Assembly (NCBI GenBank): GCA_947456505.1 | Contig: CANGTC010000010.1 | Location: forward strand, 1 to 50,216 | Length of the DNA stretch: 50,216 nt | Reading direction: 5' to 3' | DNA from: Beijerinckiaceae bacterium | Lineage (GTDB): Bacteria; Pseudomonadota; Alphaproteobacteria; Rhizobiales; Beijerinckiaceae | Shown here: piece after piece, positions 15,060 to 23,653 of the stretch | Layout: each line of letters opens with the position of its first letter | Position numbering within the stretch: the stretch's first letter is position 1 | Position numbers and translations under genes: made by a program | Notes under the pieces: model-generated | Databases searched by the model: none | Seen by the model: only the letters and a program-made list of their open reading frames with translations | Told to the model about the DNA's origin: nothing

Positions 15060-15737
15060 GTGCGCCTGCTGGTGGTGGAGGACGACAAGGACCTGAACCG
15101 GCAACTGGTGAGCGCGCTGGAGCAGGCCGGGTATGCCGTGGATCGGGCCTTCGATGGCGAGGAGGGCCATTTCCTCGGCGACACCGAACCCTATGACGCG
15201 GTCGTGCTGGATATCGGCTTGCCTCGCCGGGATGGGGTCACCGTTCTGGAGCAATGGCGCGCCGCAGGTCGCAAGATGCCGGTCTTGATTCTCACGGCCC
15301 GCGACCGCTGGAGCGACAAGGTCCAGGGTTTCGACGCGGGCGCCGACGACTATGTGACCAAGCCCTTCCACATGGAGGAGGTGCTGGCCCGCATCCGGGC
15401 GTTGCTGCGCCGGGCCGCCGGTCACGCCACCAGCGATCTCGTCTGTGGCTCCGTGCGGCTCGACACCAAGGCGGGGCGCGTGGTGGTGGATGGGGCGCCG
15501 GTGAAGCTCACCTCCCACGAATATCGCCTCCTCGCCTATATGATGCATCATACCGGGCGGGTGATCTCGCGGACGGAACTGGTCGAGCATCTTTATGATC
15601 AGGACTTTGATCGCGACTCCAACACCATCGAGGTCTTCATGGGCCGCCTGCGCAAGAAGCTGGGCGTCGACATGATTCAGACCGTGCGGGGCCTTGGCTA
15701 TCTGCTGGAGCCGACCGCGCCCGGCGACGCGCGCTGA
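15060..15737 (+). CDS. OmpR/PhoB-family response regulator (FeuP/PhoP-like)
   Basis: The 225-residue protein has a receiver domain (LLVVEDDKDL, phospho-acceptor Asp51 in VVLDIGLPRRDG, Thr in ILTARDRW, Lys in YVTKPF). A winged-helix domain follows (VKLTSHEYRLLAYMMHH, RVISRTELVEHLYDQDFDRDSNTIEVFMGRLRKKLG). The sequence resembles the PhoP/FeuP branch of alphaproteobacteria. It starts at GTG 15060 behind GGAG (15047-15050). Its stop overlaps the kinase start by one base (TGATG), so the pair is translationally coupled. Targets cannot be read from this window. Confidence 0.9.
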   Translation: MRLLVVEDDKDLNRQLVSALEQAGYAVDRAFDGEEGHFLGDTEPYDAVVLDIGLPRRDGVTVLEQWRAAGRKMPVLILTARDRWSDKVQGFDAGADDYVTKPFHMEEVLARIRALLRRAAGHATSDLVCGSVRLDTKAGRVVVDGAPVKLTSHEYRLLAYMMHHTGRVISRTELVEHLYDQDFDRDSNTIEVFMGRLRKKLGVDMIQTVRGLGYLLEPTAPGDAR

Positions 15738-17128
15738 TGGTCTGGCCTCTGTGGGGTGGCAGGGCGCGCTCCATCGCCGAGCGGCTTTTTCTGACCGCCA
15801 TCGTCTGGAGCGTGGCGCTCTTGCTGGTGGCGGGGGTCATTCTCTCCGGTCTTTATCGCGGCGCCACCGAACGGGCCTTTGACCAGCGCCTTGACGTCTA
15901 TCTGCGCGCCATCGTCGCCGATGTGGCCACGGTGGGCGAAGATCCACGCTTGGAGCCCGGGCAACTGGGCGAACCCCAGTTCGAGCTGACCCTGTCGGGC
16001 TGGTATTGGGAGGTGACGCGGCTCGACGCGGAAAAGCCGGATGTGCGAGCCTCCCGCTCCCTTTTTGCGTCGCATTTGCCAAGGCTCTCGAGCCTTGGGG
16101 TGCAGGCGGGGCTCGGCGGGTCGCGCAGCGGCTACGCTACGGGGCCAGAGGGACGGCGCATCCGCATTGTTGAGCGTGAGATCGATATCGGGGATGCGGG
16201 CATCTACCTCATTCAGGTCGCGGCGACGACCGATGAGGTGGAGGCGCAGATCTGGTGGTTCGATCTGGCGCTGGCGATCACTTTTGGCGTTCTGGCCATC
16301 GCTCTGGCCGGCGCGACGGCCATGCAGGTGCGGTTTGGCCTGCGTCCCCTGCGCGCCCTGCAGCAGGAGGTCTCCGCCATCCGCCAGGGGGAGCGCGACA
16401 GGATTGAGGGCAGCTTTCCCGAGGATCTTGCGCCGCTGGCGGGCGAATTGAATCTGCTGATTGGATCCAACCGCGAAATTCTGGAGCGCGCCCGCACGCA
16501 GGTGGGCAATCTGGCCCATGCCCTCAAGACCCCCCTGAGCGTGCTCCTCAACGACGCCCGCAAGGAGGAGACGCCTTTGGCCGGGAAGGTTGAGGAGCAG
16601 GCCCGGATCATGAGCGATCAGGTGACCTGGTACCTGGACCGGGCGCGGGCGGCGGCGCGCACCACGGTGATCGGCGCCGTGACCGAGGTGGAGCCGGTGA
16701 TCGGCGCCCTCGTGCGGACCTTTGAGAAGATCTACGGCGACCGGGAGCTTGCTTTCGCGGCCGAGGTGGAGCCGGGGCTGAAATTTCGCGGGGAACGTCA
16801 GGATTTCGAGGAAATCATCGGCAACCTCCTGGATAACGCCGGGAAATGGGCCAGAGGGCGGGTGGAGATCAGGGCCTTGCGGGAGGCTGACGCAGGCGCC
16901 GGGCGGCTGGAATTTGAAGTCGTCATCGACGACGATGGCCCCGGCTTGCCCGCAGAAACCCGCGCCCAGGCCCTGGCCCGGGGGCGGCGTCTGGATGAAA
17001 CCAAGCCTGGCTCGGGCCTCGGCCTTTCCATCGTGAGCGACCTTGTGGCCGTGCATGGGGGCGCTGTGATGCTGCAGGATAGCCCACTGGGCGGGCTGCG
17101 GGTGCGGCTCCGTTTGCCGGTGGTGTGA
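15737..17128 (+). CDS. sensor histidine kinase (FeuQ/PhoQ-like)
   Basis: The 463-residue kinase has a first membrane helix at about 17-39 and a second at about 174-197. Between them lies a ~135-residue periplasmic sensor domain with a PhoQ-like GWYWEV motif. Then come HAMP, the H-box NLAHALKTPLSVL with His261, and the N-box NLLDNAGKWA. The G boxes are DDDGPGLP and GSGLGLSIV. The short H-box variant (AHALKTPL rather than SHELRTPL) is typical of the PhoQ/FeuQ group. It is coupled to the upstream regulator and probably responds to envelope or osmotic signals, by analogy with FeuQ. Confidence 0.9.
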   Translation: MVWPLWGGRARSIAERLFLTAIVWSVALLLVAGVILSGLYRGATERAFDQRLDVYLRAIVADVATVGEDPRLEPGQLGEPQFELTLSGWYWEVTRLDAEKPDVRASRSLFASHLPRLSSLGVQAGLGGSRSGYATGPEGRRIRIVEREIDIGDAGIYLIQVAATTDEVEAQIWWFDLALAITFGVLAIALAGATAMQVRFGLRPLRALQQEVSAIRQGERDRIEGSFPEDLAPLAGELNLLIGSNREILERARTQVGNLAHALKTPLSVLLNDARKEETPLAGKVEEQARIMSDQVTWYLDRARAAARTTVIGAVTEVEPVIGALVRTFEKIYGDRELAFAAEVEPGLKFRGERQDFEEIIGNLLDNAGKWARGRVEIRALREADAGAGRLEFEVVIDDDGPGLPAETRAQALARGRRLDETKPGSGLGLSIVSDLVAVHGGAVMLQDSPLGGLRVRLRLPVV

Positions 17129-17197
17129 TGGGGGGGTGGCGGCTCGTGATGGATTTCGCCTTTCCCTCAGGCCCCCTCACGGGCTAAACAATCCTCC

Positions 17198-18304
17198 ATG
17201 ATATGGATTGTCTTCGCCACAATGACGGGCGCTGCGGTGCTGGCCTTTCTCTGGCCGCTCGCGGCAAAGCGCGACGCCGCCTCGCGTCTGGAGATCGAGA
17301 CCAACCTCTACCAGGCGGAACTCGCTGATATTGATCGGGATGTGAAGCGCGGTCTGATGACCGGGCCTGACGCTGAGGCGGCCAAGGCCGAGGCCGCGCG
17401 GCGGTTGCTGGCGGCGACGGCTGTGGAGCCTGCGCAGGCGGGGCCTCGGGGCGTGCGATACGCCTCCCTGCTGGTCATCCTGATCGTTCCCATCCTGACT
17501 GTTGGCCTCTATCTGCGCCTTGGCGCACCCGATTATGAGGATATGCCCCTGCAGGCGCGGCTTCAGGCGCAGCCCGCGAATATGGACATGGCCGCCGCGC
17601 TGGCTCGCATCGAGGGGCATCTTGCGCAGGAGCCCGATGATGCGCGCGGCTGGGAGATCATGGCGCAGGTCTATGCACGGCTGGAGCGCCCGGGCGATGC
17701 GGCCAAGGCCTATCGCAATCTCATCCGCCTTCAGGGCGCGTCGTCGGAACTGCTGATGGCGCTGGGCCAGAGCCTTGTCTTCGCCGATCAGGGTCGGGTG
17801 AATGAGGAGGCGCTGACCGCCTTCGAGAAGGTGTTGGTGGCGGAGCCCGGCCGCCTGGAGCCGCGCTTCTATCTCGCGCTGGCGGCAGAGCAGAAGGGCG
17901 ACAAGGCCCTCGCGCTGGAGGGCTACACGAAGCTTCTGGCGGACGCGCCAACCGAAGCGCCCTTCGCCCCCCTTGTGCGCGAGCGCATCGCCAAACTCGG
18001 CGGCGAGCCGCCTGCGGCTTCACCGCCAGCGCCGGCGTCTTCGCCGGGGGCGGCCATCGCCGCCATGCCGCCAGCTGAGCGGGAAACCATGATCCGGGGC
18101 ATGGTCGAGGGGCTCGCCGCCCGGCTTGCGGCGAATGGCGGCAGTCTGGACGAGTGGTCAAGGCTGGTGCGGGCCTATACGGTGCTGCGTGAACCCGAGA
18201 AGGCGCGTCTGGCGCTGGTCGAAGCGCGCAAGGCGCTGGGCGCCAACGCCGCCGCCATGGCTGCGCTTGAGGCGCTGGCCAATGAACTCGGGTTGGGAGG
18301 CTGA
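17198..18304 (+). CDS. ccmI: cytochrome c maturation protein CcmI (CycH)
   Basis: The 368-residue protein is the apocytochrome chaperone of system I cytochrome c biogenesis. It has an N-terminal helix ([18 protein letters not shown]), then a cytoplasmic leucine-zipper-like loop ([21 protein letters not shown]). A second helix ([19 protein letters not shown]) leads to a periplasmic TPR domain ([50 protein letters not shown]). It ends with an alanine/proline linker and another helical segment. It is first of the contiguous order ccmI-ccmE-ccmF-ccmH (cycHJKL), the standard alphaproteobacterial operon. Confidence 0.94.
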   Translation: MIWIVFATMTGAAVLAFLWPLAAKRDAASRLEIETNLYQAELADIDRDVKRGLMTGPDAEAAKAEAARRLLAATAVEPAQAGPRGVRYASLLVILIVPILTVGLYLRLGAPDYEDMPLQARLQAQPANMDMAAALARIEGHLAQEPDDARGWEIMAQVYARLERPGDAAKAYRNLIRLQGASSELLMALGQSLVFADQGRVNEEALTAFEKVLVAEPGRLEPRFYLALAAEQKGDKALALEGYTKLLADAPTEAPFAPLVRERIAKLGGEPPAASPPAPASSPGAAIAAMPPAERETMIRGMVEGLAARLAANGGSLDEWSRLVRAYTVLREPEKARLALVEARKALGANAAAMAALEALANELGLGG

Positions 18305-18308
18305 GCCA

Positions 18309-18767
18309 ATGACCCGCAAGGGCCGCAGACTGACCCTCATCGCATCCATGATCGCTGTGCTTGGCGTGGCGGCTGGGCTTGTGCTTTTCGCCATGCGCGA
18401 TTCCATCGTCTTCTTCTATGGTCCCAGCGAACTCGCCGAAAAGGCGCTGAGCCCCGGCACGCGCCTGCGCATCGGCGGGCTGGTGAAGGATGGGTCGGTG
18501 GTGAAGGGCGACAACAAGTCCATGAGCTTCATCATCACCGATTCCAAAAAAGAGGTGCGCGTGGCCTATGTGGGCCAGGTGCCGGATCTCTTCCGCGAGG
18601 GGCAGGGGGTGGTGGCCGAGGGCGTGCTGGTCGGTCCCGGCCAGTTCCGCGCCGACAGCGTGCTCGCCAAGCACGACGAGAAATACATGCCCCGCGAAGT
18701 GGCCGACGCGCTGAAGAAGCAGGGCGTGTGGAACGATGGCGCGCCCGCGCCCGCAGCCAGCAAGTGA
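18309..18767 (+). CDS. ccmE: periplasmic heme chaperone CcmE (CycJ)
   Basis: The 152-residue protein carries heme covalently from CcmC to the CcmF-CcmH lyase. It has an N-terminal signal anchor ([22 protein letters not shown]) and an OB-fold with [12 protein letters not shown] and [32 protein letters not shown]. The heme-binding site is the H-x-x-x-Y motif, His122 to Tyr126 in AKHDEKYMP. Length and motifs are normal for the family. ATG 18309 is four bases after ccmI. The stop is followed within eight bases by ccmF. Confidence 0.96.
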   Translation: MTRKGRRLTLIASMIAVLGVAAGLVLFAMRDSIVFFYGPSELAEKALSPGTRLRIGGLVKDGSVVKGDNKSMSFIITDSKKEVRVAYVGQVPDLFREGQGVVAEGVLVGPGQFRADSVLAKHDEKYMPREVADALKKQGVWNDGAPAPAASK

Positions 18768-18774
18768 GGCGCCC

Positions 18775-20748
18775 ATGATCACGGAGATCGGCCACTACGC
18801 TCTGGTTCTCGCTCTGGCTCTGGCCATCGTGCAATCCACTGCGCCGCTCTGGGGCGTGTGGCGGGGCGATGTTGCGTTGATGGCCACGGCAAAGCCCGTG
18901 GCGGTGGCGCAGTTCCTCTTGATAGCGGTTTCCTTCGCGGCGCTGACCCACGCCTATCTCATCTCGGATTTCTCGCTCCTGAACGTGGTCGAGAACTCCC
19001 ATTCGGCGAAGCCGCTGATCTATAAGATCTCGGGCGTTTGGGGAAACCATGAGGGCTCCATGCTCCTGTGGGTGCTGATCCTCGCACTGTTCGGGGCCCT
19101 GGTGGCGTTGGGTGCGCGGGCCATGCCGGTGGATCTGGCGGCGGCGGTTCTGGCGGTTCAGGCCTGGATTGGCGCGGCTTTTTTGTTTTTCATTCTGCTC
19201 ACATCAAACCCCTTCCTGCGCCTCGCGCAACCGCCTATCGAGGGGAATGACCTCAACCCGATCCTTCAGGACCTCGGCCTCGCGATCCATCCGCCGCTGC
19301 TCTATCTGGGTTATGTCGGCTTCTCCATCACCTTCTCTTTCGCCGCCGCCGCGCTGATTTGCGGGCGTATCGACGCCTCCTGGGCGCGCTTCGTGCGGCC
19401 ATGGACCCTACTCGCCTGGATCTTCCTGACTTTGGGCATCGCGATGGGCTCCTACTGGGCCTATTATACGCTGGGCTGGGGCGGCTTCTGGTTCTGGGAC
19501 CCGGTTGAGAACGCCTCGCTCATGCCGTGGTTGGCGGGCACCGCGCTGCTGCACACGGCGGCGGTGATGGAGAAGCGCGACGCGCTGAAGATCTGGACGA
19601 TCTTTCTCGCCATTCTCGCCTTCTCGCTCTCTCTGCTCGGCACCTTTCTCGTGCGCTCGGGCGTGCTCACGTCGGTCCACGCTTTCGCCAATGATCCCGC
19701 GCGCGGCGTCTTCATTCTGGCGATCCTCGTGTTCTTCATCGGTGGATCGCTCGCCTTGTTCGCTTGGCGCGCCTCGCGCCTGCGACAGGGCGGAATCTTC
19801 GCGCCGGTTTCGCGCGAGGGCGCGCTGGTTCTCAACAATCTGCTGCTGACCACCTGCTGCGCGACGGTCTTCGTCGGCACGCTCTATCCGCTCGCGCTGG
19901 AGTCGATGACAGGCGAGAAGATCTCGGTCGGCGCGCCCTTCTTCAATCTCACCTTCGGTCCGCTGTTCGTGCCGATCATGCTGGTGATGCCGATCGGGCA
20001 AATGCTGGCATGGAAGCGCGGCGATCTGCTGGGGGCGGCGCAGCGTTTGATGGTGGCGCTGGCCGTGGGCTTTTTGGTGGCGCTGATTTTTGGCGCCATC
20101 AGGGGTGGCCCGGTACTTTCCATCGTGGGTGTGGCCATCGCCGCCTATCTCGTCATCGGCTCCTTCGTGGAGATCTATGGGCGCATCGCAGGGCGGGGCG
20201 TGACGCTCGGCGTTGCGATCAGCCGCGCCATGGGTCTGCCGCGTTCGGCCTGGGGCACGGCCTTCGCCCATGCGGGCATTGGCGTCACGCTCTTTGGCCT
20301 CGCCGCGACGGGCTGGGGCGTGGAGTTGGTGCAGACGATCAAGCCCGGCGACCAGATCGCGCTTGGTCCTTACCAGCTCGTCGTGAGCCAGATCGTGAAG
20401 CGTCCCGGCCCGAATTTCGAGGCGACCGTCGCGCCCATGGAGATCCGCTCCGGCGGGTCGCTTGTCGTGACCATTGATCCCGCCAAGCGCTTCTATCCGG
20501 CACGCCAGATGCCCACGACGGAAGCGGGCATCGCCACCCTTGGCCTTGGGCAGGTTTATGTGAGCCTGTCCGAGCAGAATCCTGACGGATCGCTCGACGC
20601 GCGGCTTTATTGGAAGCCCTACGTGGCGCTGATCTGGATCGGCGCCTTGCTCATGGCGCTGGGCGGTGGCCTTTCCCTGTCCGACCGGCGCCTGCGAATT
20701 GGCGTGGCGCGGCGCGCGCGCACTCCCGCCGCGCAGCCTGCGGAGTAG
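18775..20748 (+). CDS. ccmF: heme lyase subunit CcmF (CycK)
   Basis: The 657-residue polytopic membrane protein attaches heme to apocytochrome c together with CcmH and CcmI. It has the tryptophan-rich WWD signature, GWGGFWFWDPVENASLMPWL, at about residues 237-256. Other family segments are VSFAALTHAYLISDFS, VWGNHEGSMLLWVLIL, AIHPPLLYLGYVGFS and LGTFLVRSGVLTSVHAFA. About 14-15 membrane helices are expected. ATG 18775 sits behind GAGG, immediately after ccmE. The long antisense ORF over it (19408-20922) is a GC-bias artefact. Confidence 0.96.
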   Translation: MITEIGHYALVLALALAIVQSTAPLWGVWRGDVALMATAKPVAVAQFLLIAVSFAALTHAYLISDFSLLNVVENSHSAKPLIYKISGVWGNHEGSMLLWVLILALFGALVALGARAMPVDLAAAVLAVQAWIGAAFLFFILLTSNPFLRLAQPPIEGNDLNPILQDLGLAIHPPLLYLGYVGFSITFSFAAAALICGRIDASWARFVRPWTLLAWIFLTLGIAMGSYWAYYTLGWGGFWFWDPVENASLMPWLAGTALLHTAAVMEKRDALKIWTIFLAILAFSLSLLGTFLVRSGVLTSVHAFANDPARGVFILAILVFFIGGSLALFAWRASRLRQGGIFAPVSREGALVLNNLLLTTCCATVFVGTLYPLALESMTGEKISVGAPFFNLTFGPLFVPIMLVMPIGQMLAWKRGDLLGAAQRLMVALAVGFLVALIFGAIRGGPVLSIVGVAIAAYLVIGSFVEIYGRIAGRGVTLGVAISRAMGLPRSAWGTAFAHAGIGVTLFGLAATGWGVELVQTIKPGDQIALGPYQLVVSQIVKRPGPNFEATVAPMEIRSGGSLVVTIDPAKRFYPARQMPTTEAGIATLGLGQVYVSLSEQNPDGSLDARLYWKPYVALIWIGALLMALGGGLSLSDRRLRIGVARRARTPAAQPAE

Positions 20749-20751
20749 ACC

Positions 20752-21207
20752 ATGAAGCTTCGCCTCGCAGCCTTTTTCGCGGGCCTGATGCTCCTCACGC
20801 CCGCGTGCGCGGTGGAGCCCGGCGAAGCCCTGGCTGATCCGGCGCTGGAGGCCCGCGCGCGCGATCTGTCGGCGGATCTGCGCTGCCTCGTCTGCCAGAA
20901 CCAATCCATAGATGACTCCCACGCCCCGCTGGCCAAGGATCTGCGTCTGCTTGTGCGCGAGCGTTTGCAGGCGGGCGATAGCGATGAGCAGGTGCGGACC
21001 TATCTGGTGCAGCGCTATGGCGATTTCATTCTGCTCAAGCCGCCGCTACGGATCGGCACTCTGCTGCTCTGGGGCGCGCCTTTGGCGGTGCTGATCGCTG
21101 GGGGCTTTGGCTTGTTGCTGGCCGCGCGCAGACGTAGCGCAGGGGCGGCGCCCGCCGCGCTCAGCGCCGAAGAGCAAGCGCGGCTGGACAAGCTGCTGGG
21201 CGGCTAG
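20752..21207 (+). CDS. ccmH: cytochrome c maturation thiol oxidoreductase CcmH (CycL)
   Basis: The 151-residue protein keeps apocytochrome CXXCH thiols reduced for heme attachment. It has a signal peptide ([18 protein letters not shown]), the redox motif LRCLVCQNQ with Cys45 and Cys48, then [26 protein letters not shown]-type FILLKPPLR, and one C-terminal membrane helix (about 102-124). This is the short CcmH/CycL form; the CcmI part is a separate gene here. It begins three bases after ccmF and closes the operon. A weak 5-bp hairpin, 21238-21253, follows without a clear uridine tract. Confidence 0.95.
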   Translation: MKLRLAAFFAGLMLLTPACAVEPGEALADPALEARARDLSADLRCLVCQNQSIDDSHAPLAKDLRLLVRERLQAGDSDEQVRTYLVQRYGDFILLKPPLRIGTLLLWGAPLAVLIAGGFGLLLAARRRSAGAAPAALSAEEQARLDKLLGG

Positions 21208-21270
21208 GCGCATTAACAAATTTTCATTTTCCGGCAAGCGGCGTGTAAGCCGCGCTTTGGCATCTTCATT

Positions 21271-21306
21271 CTCGACAGCGGCGCCACGCGCCACAAACCT
21301 GTCGAG
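21271..21306 (+). promoter_or_regulatory. 5'-leader hairpin overlapping the degP ribosome binding site (candidate RNA thermometer)
   Basis: Seen: CTCGACAG at 21271-21278 pairs exactly with CTGTCGAG at 21299-21306. An inner GGCGC/GCGCC pair (21280-21284 with 21288-21292) stacks in the loop. The right arm runs into GAGGAGA (21304-21310), the Shine-Dalgarno of the HtrA gene starting at 21317, so folding would partly occlude it. Inference: temperature- or stress-dependent melting could control translation, as known for some heat-shock gene leaders. Folding energy and transcript start are not known. Confidence 0.4.
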
Positions 21307-21316
21307 GAGAATTCAG

Positions 21317-22891
21317 ATGTCGAATGCGATCAAGTCCCCGATCAAGCGTCCCCGCCTCCGCACCGTTCTGCTCGGCGCAACCGCTGCGCTGGTGATTGGC
21401 GGCGTCGCCACCCATGGCCATCTGGGCATGCGTCACGCCCATGCGCAGACCATGGGGCAGGGCATGCAGCCGAATATGCAGCACGGCGTCCAGCCGGACA
21501 TGCAACGTGGCGTGCAGCATGGCATGGAGAACCGTGGCGCCCCTTCCTTCGCGGATGTGGTGGACAGAGTGCGCGGCGCTGTCGTGTCGGTGAAAGTGAA
21601 TGTCGTCGAGGCCGTCAACGCCGAAGCTGGCGAGGGACCTGCGCCGGGCATGCCCCGCATGCAGCCGGGCGATCCCCTTGAGCGCTTCTTCCGCAGGTTC
21701 GGTGAAGAGGGCATGCCCGGTGCGCAGCGCCAGCGTCCGCGCATGGGCCAGTCCCAGGGCTCGGGGTTTATCATTTCGAGTGATGGCTATGTGGTCACCA
21801 ACAACCATGTGGTGGAGAAAGCCAGCGGCGATGTGAGCCTGACCCTTGATGATGGCCGCACGGTCCCGGCGAGCGTGGTGGGGACAGACCCCAAGACCGA
21901 TCTCGCGCTGCTCAAGATCAAGGAAGCCGGACCCTATCAATCGGTCGCCTTCACCAATACCGCGCCGCGCGTCGGCGATTGGGTGATCGCGGTTGGCAAT
22001 CCCTTCGGGCTTGGCGGCACGGTGACGGCGGGAATCGTTTCGGCCCGCGGTCGCGACATCGGCGCGGGGCCCTATGACGATTTCCTGCAAATCGATGCGC
22101 CGGTGAACCGGGGCAATTCGGGCGGGCCGACCTTTAACGCCAATGGGGATGTGGTTGGGGTGAACACCGCGATCTATTCGCCTTCGGGCGGCAGCGTGGG
22201 CATCGGCTTCGCTATTCCTGCCGAGGTGGCGCGCGACGTCATCGCCTCCCTCAAGGACAAGGGCGCGGTGGCGCGCGGCTGGATCGGCGTGCAGATCCAG
22301 CCCGTGACCGACGAGATTGCCGACACCATGGGTCTGCGCTCCACAAAGGGCGCCCTTGTGGCGGAGACGCAGCCAAACTCGCCCGCCCAGGCGGCGGGTT
22401 TGCGCTCAGGCGATGTGATCACCGCTGTCAATGGCGACAGGATCGATAGCCCCCGCGACCTCTCCCGCCGCATCGCCGCCATGGGGCCAGAGGCCAAGGT
22501 GCAGTTGACCTACCTCCATGACGGCGCCGAAAAGAACATCAATGTGAAGCTTGGGGCGCTGCCAGGAGAAAAGCAGGCGAAGGCCGATAACGGCGCGTCC
22601 TCGGATCGGGATCCGCCACTCGAAAAGTTCGGCTTGACGCTGGCGCCCGCGCGCAATGGCGAGACCGGCGTAGTGGTGGCGCAGGTCGATCCCGATGGCG
22701 CGGCCGCCCAGAAGGGTTTGCGCCCCGGCGATGTGATTCTTGAGGCTGCTGGCCAGCCCGTGATGCGCCCGACCGACGTGCAAAAGGCGCTGCTGGATGC
22801 GCGCAAGGAGGGCCGAAAGGCTGTTCTGCTGCGGGTGAAGTCTGGCGAGGGCACGCGCTTTGTGGCGCTGGCGGCCAATCCCGCCACATAA
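21317..22891 (+). CDS. degP: periplasmic HtrA/DegP-type serine protease with two PDZ domains
   Basis: The 524-residue protein degrades misfolded periplasmic proteins. It has an N-terminal signal peptide or anchor (RTVLLGATAALVIGGVA). A Met/Gln/His-rich segment lies at about residues 46-70. The protease domain has His164 in TNNHVV, Asp195 in KTDLALLKI and Ser268 in RGNSGGPTF. Two PDZ domains follow, at about 300-395 (GWIGVQIQPV, GLRSGDVITAVNG) and 425-515 (GLRPGDVILEAAG). ATG 21317 is set by GAGGAGA. It lies between ccmH and a two-component pair. The strong terminator after it separates it from the regulator genes. Confidence 0.95.
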   Translation: MSNAIKSPIKRPRLRTVLLGATAALVIGGVATHGHLGMRHAHAQTMGQGMQPNMQHGVQPDMQRGVQHGMENRGAPSFADVVDRVRGAVVSVKVNVVEAVNAEAGEGPAPGMPRMQPGDPLERFFRRFGEEGMPGAQRQRPRMGQSQGSGFIISSDGYVVTNNHVVEKASGDVSLTLDDGRTVPASVVGTDPKTDLALLKIKEAGPYQSVAFTNTAPRVGDWVIAVGNPFGLGGTVTAGIVSARGRDIGAGPYDDFLQIDAPVNRGNSGGPTFNANGDVVGVNTAIYSPSGGSVGIGFAIPAEVARDVIASLKDKGAVARGWIGVQIQPVTDEIADTMGLRSTKGALVAETQPNSPAQAAGLRSGDVITAVNGDRIDSPRDLSRRIAAMGPEAKVQLTYLHDGAEKNINVKLGALPGEKQAKADNGASSDRDPPLEKFGLTLAPARNGETGVVVAQVDPDGAAAQKGLRPGDVILEAAGQPVMRPTDVQKALLDARKEGRKAVLLRVKSGEGTRFVALAANPAT

Positions 22892-22913
22892 GGAGCCGCG
22901 CCTGAACTAAGCC

Positions 22914-22943
22914 ACGGCAGGCCAGCTTCGGCCTGCCGTTTTT
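22914..22943 (+). terminator. intrinsic terminator after degP
   Basis: CGGCAGGCC (22915-22923) pairs perfectly with GGCCTGCCG (22930-22938) around the six-base loop AGCTTC, followed by TTTTT (22939-22943). A nine-base GC-rich stem with a uridine run is a standard rho-independent terminator. It lies 23 bases after the degP stop. Confidence 0.92.
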
Positions 22944-22969
22944 CGCGCGGACGGGTTATGATGCCGCTC

Positions 22970-23653
22970 ATGAGGATTCTCATCATCGAGGATGATCGCG
23001 AGGCCGCCGCCTATCTGGTGAAGGCCTTCCGCGAGGCAGGCCATCTGCCCGACCACGCGGCCGATGGGCTGGAGGGCTATGGCATGGCCAGCGAAGGCGC
23101 CTATGATGTGCTGATCGTCGACCGCATGTTGCCCAAGCTCGACGGTCTCTCGCTGATCGGCGGCTTGCGCGAACAGAAGATCGAAACCCCCGTGCTGATC
23201 CTTTCCGCGCTGGGCCAGGTGGATGACCGCGTGAAGGGCCTGCGGGCGGGCGGCGACGATTATCTCGCCAAGCCCTACGCCTTCTCCGAACTGCTGGCGC
23301 GCGTTGAAGTGCTGGCGCGACGCAGAGGGCAGGCGAGCGCCGAGCCCACGACCTACCGCGTGGGCGATCTGGAGCTTGATCGCCTGAGCCATAATGTCGC
23401 CCGCGCCGGCAAGGAAATCACCTTGCAGCCGCGCGAGTTTCGCTTGCTCGAATATCTGATGAAACATGCGGGGCAGGTGGTGACGCGCACCATGCTGCTG
23501 GAACATGTGTGGGATTATCACTTCGATCCCCAGACCAATGTGATCGACGTTCATCTGTCGCGCCTGCGCGCCAAGATCGACAAGGGACAGGCTGCGCCCT
23601 TGCTGCATACCATACGCGGCGCTGGATATATGATCCGTGACAGCGCTCGGTAA
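22970..23653 (+). CDS. OmpR-family response regulator
   Basis: The 227-residue regulator has a receiver domain (RILIIEDDREAAAYLVKAF, phospho-acceptor Asp51 in VLIVDRMLPKLDG, ILSALGQVDDRVKGLRAGGDDYLAKPYAFSEL). Its winged helix contains LQPREFRLLEYLMKHAGQVVTRTMLLEHVWDY and NVIDVHLSRLRAKID. This resembles the CzcR/CusR group. ATG 22970 gives the conserved MRILIIEDD start, but ATG 22958 or 22961 are possible and none has a clear ribosome site. The kinase gene overlaps its 3' end by 17 bases. Confidence 0.9.
   Translation: MRILIIEDDREAAAYLVKAFREAGHLPDHAADGLEGYGMASEGAYDVLIVDRMLPKLDGLSLIGGLREQKIETPVLILSALGQVDDRVKGLRAGGDDYLAKPYAFSELLARVEVLARRRGQASAEPTTYRVGDLELDRLSHNVARAGKEITLQPREFRLLEYLMKHAGQVVTRTMLLEHVWDYHFDPQTNVIDVHLSRLRAKIDKGQAAPLLHTIRGAGYMIRDSAR

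Noticed and set aside
15698-17056. 452-residue open frame antisense to the FeuQ-like kinase
   Set aside because: Low-complexity composition, no start signal, and full overlap with a kinase showing all catalytic boxes.
19408-20922. 504-residue open frame antisense to ccmF
   Set aside because: It is rich in Arg, His, Gln and Glu with no domain, and mirrors the codon bias of the well-supported ccmF gene. It is a high-GC shadow frame.
21238-21253. Hairpin after ccmH as an intrinsic terminator
   Set aside because: Only a five-base stem and no uridine run of useful length; read-through into degP cannot be excluded.
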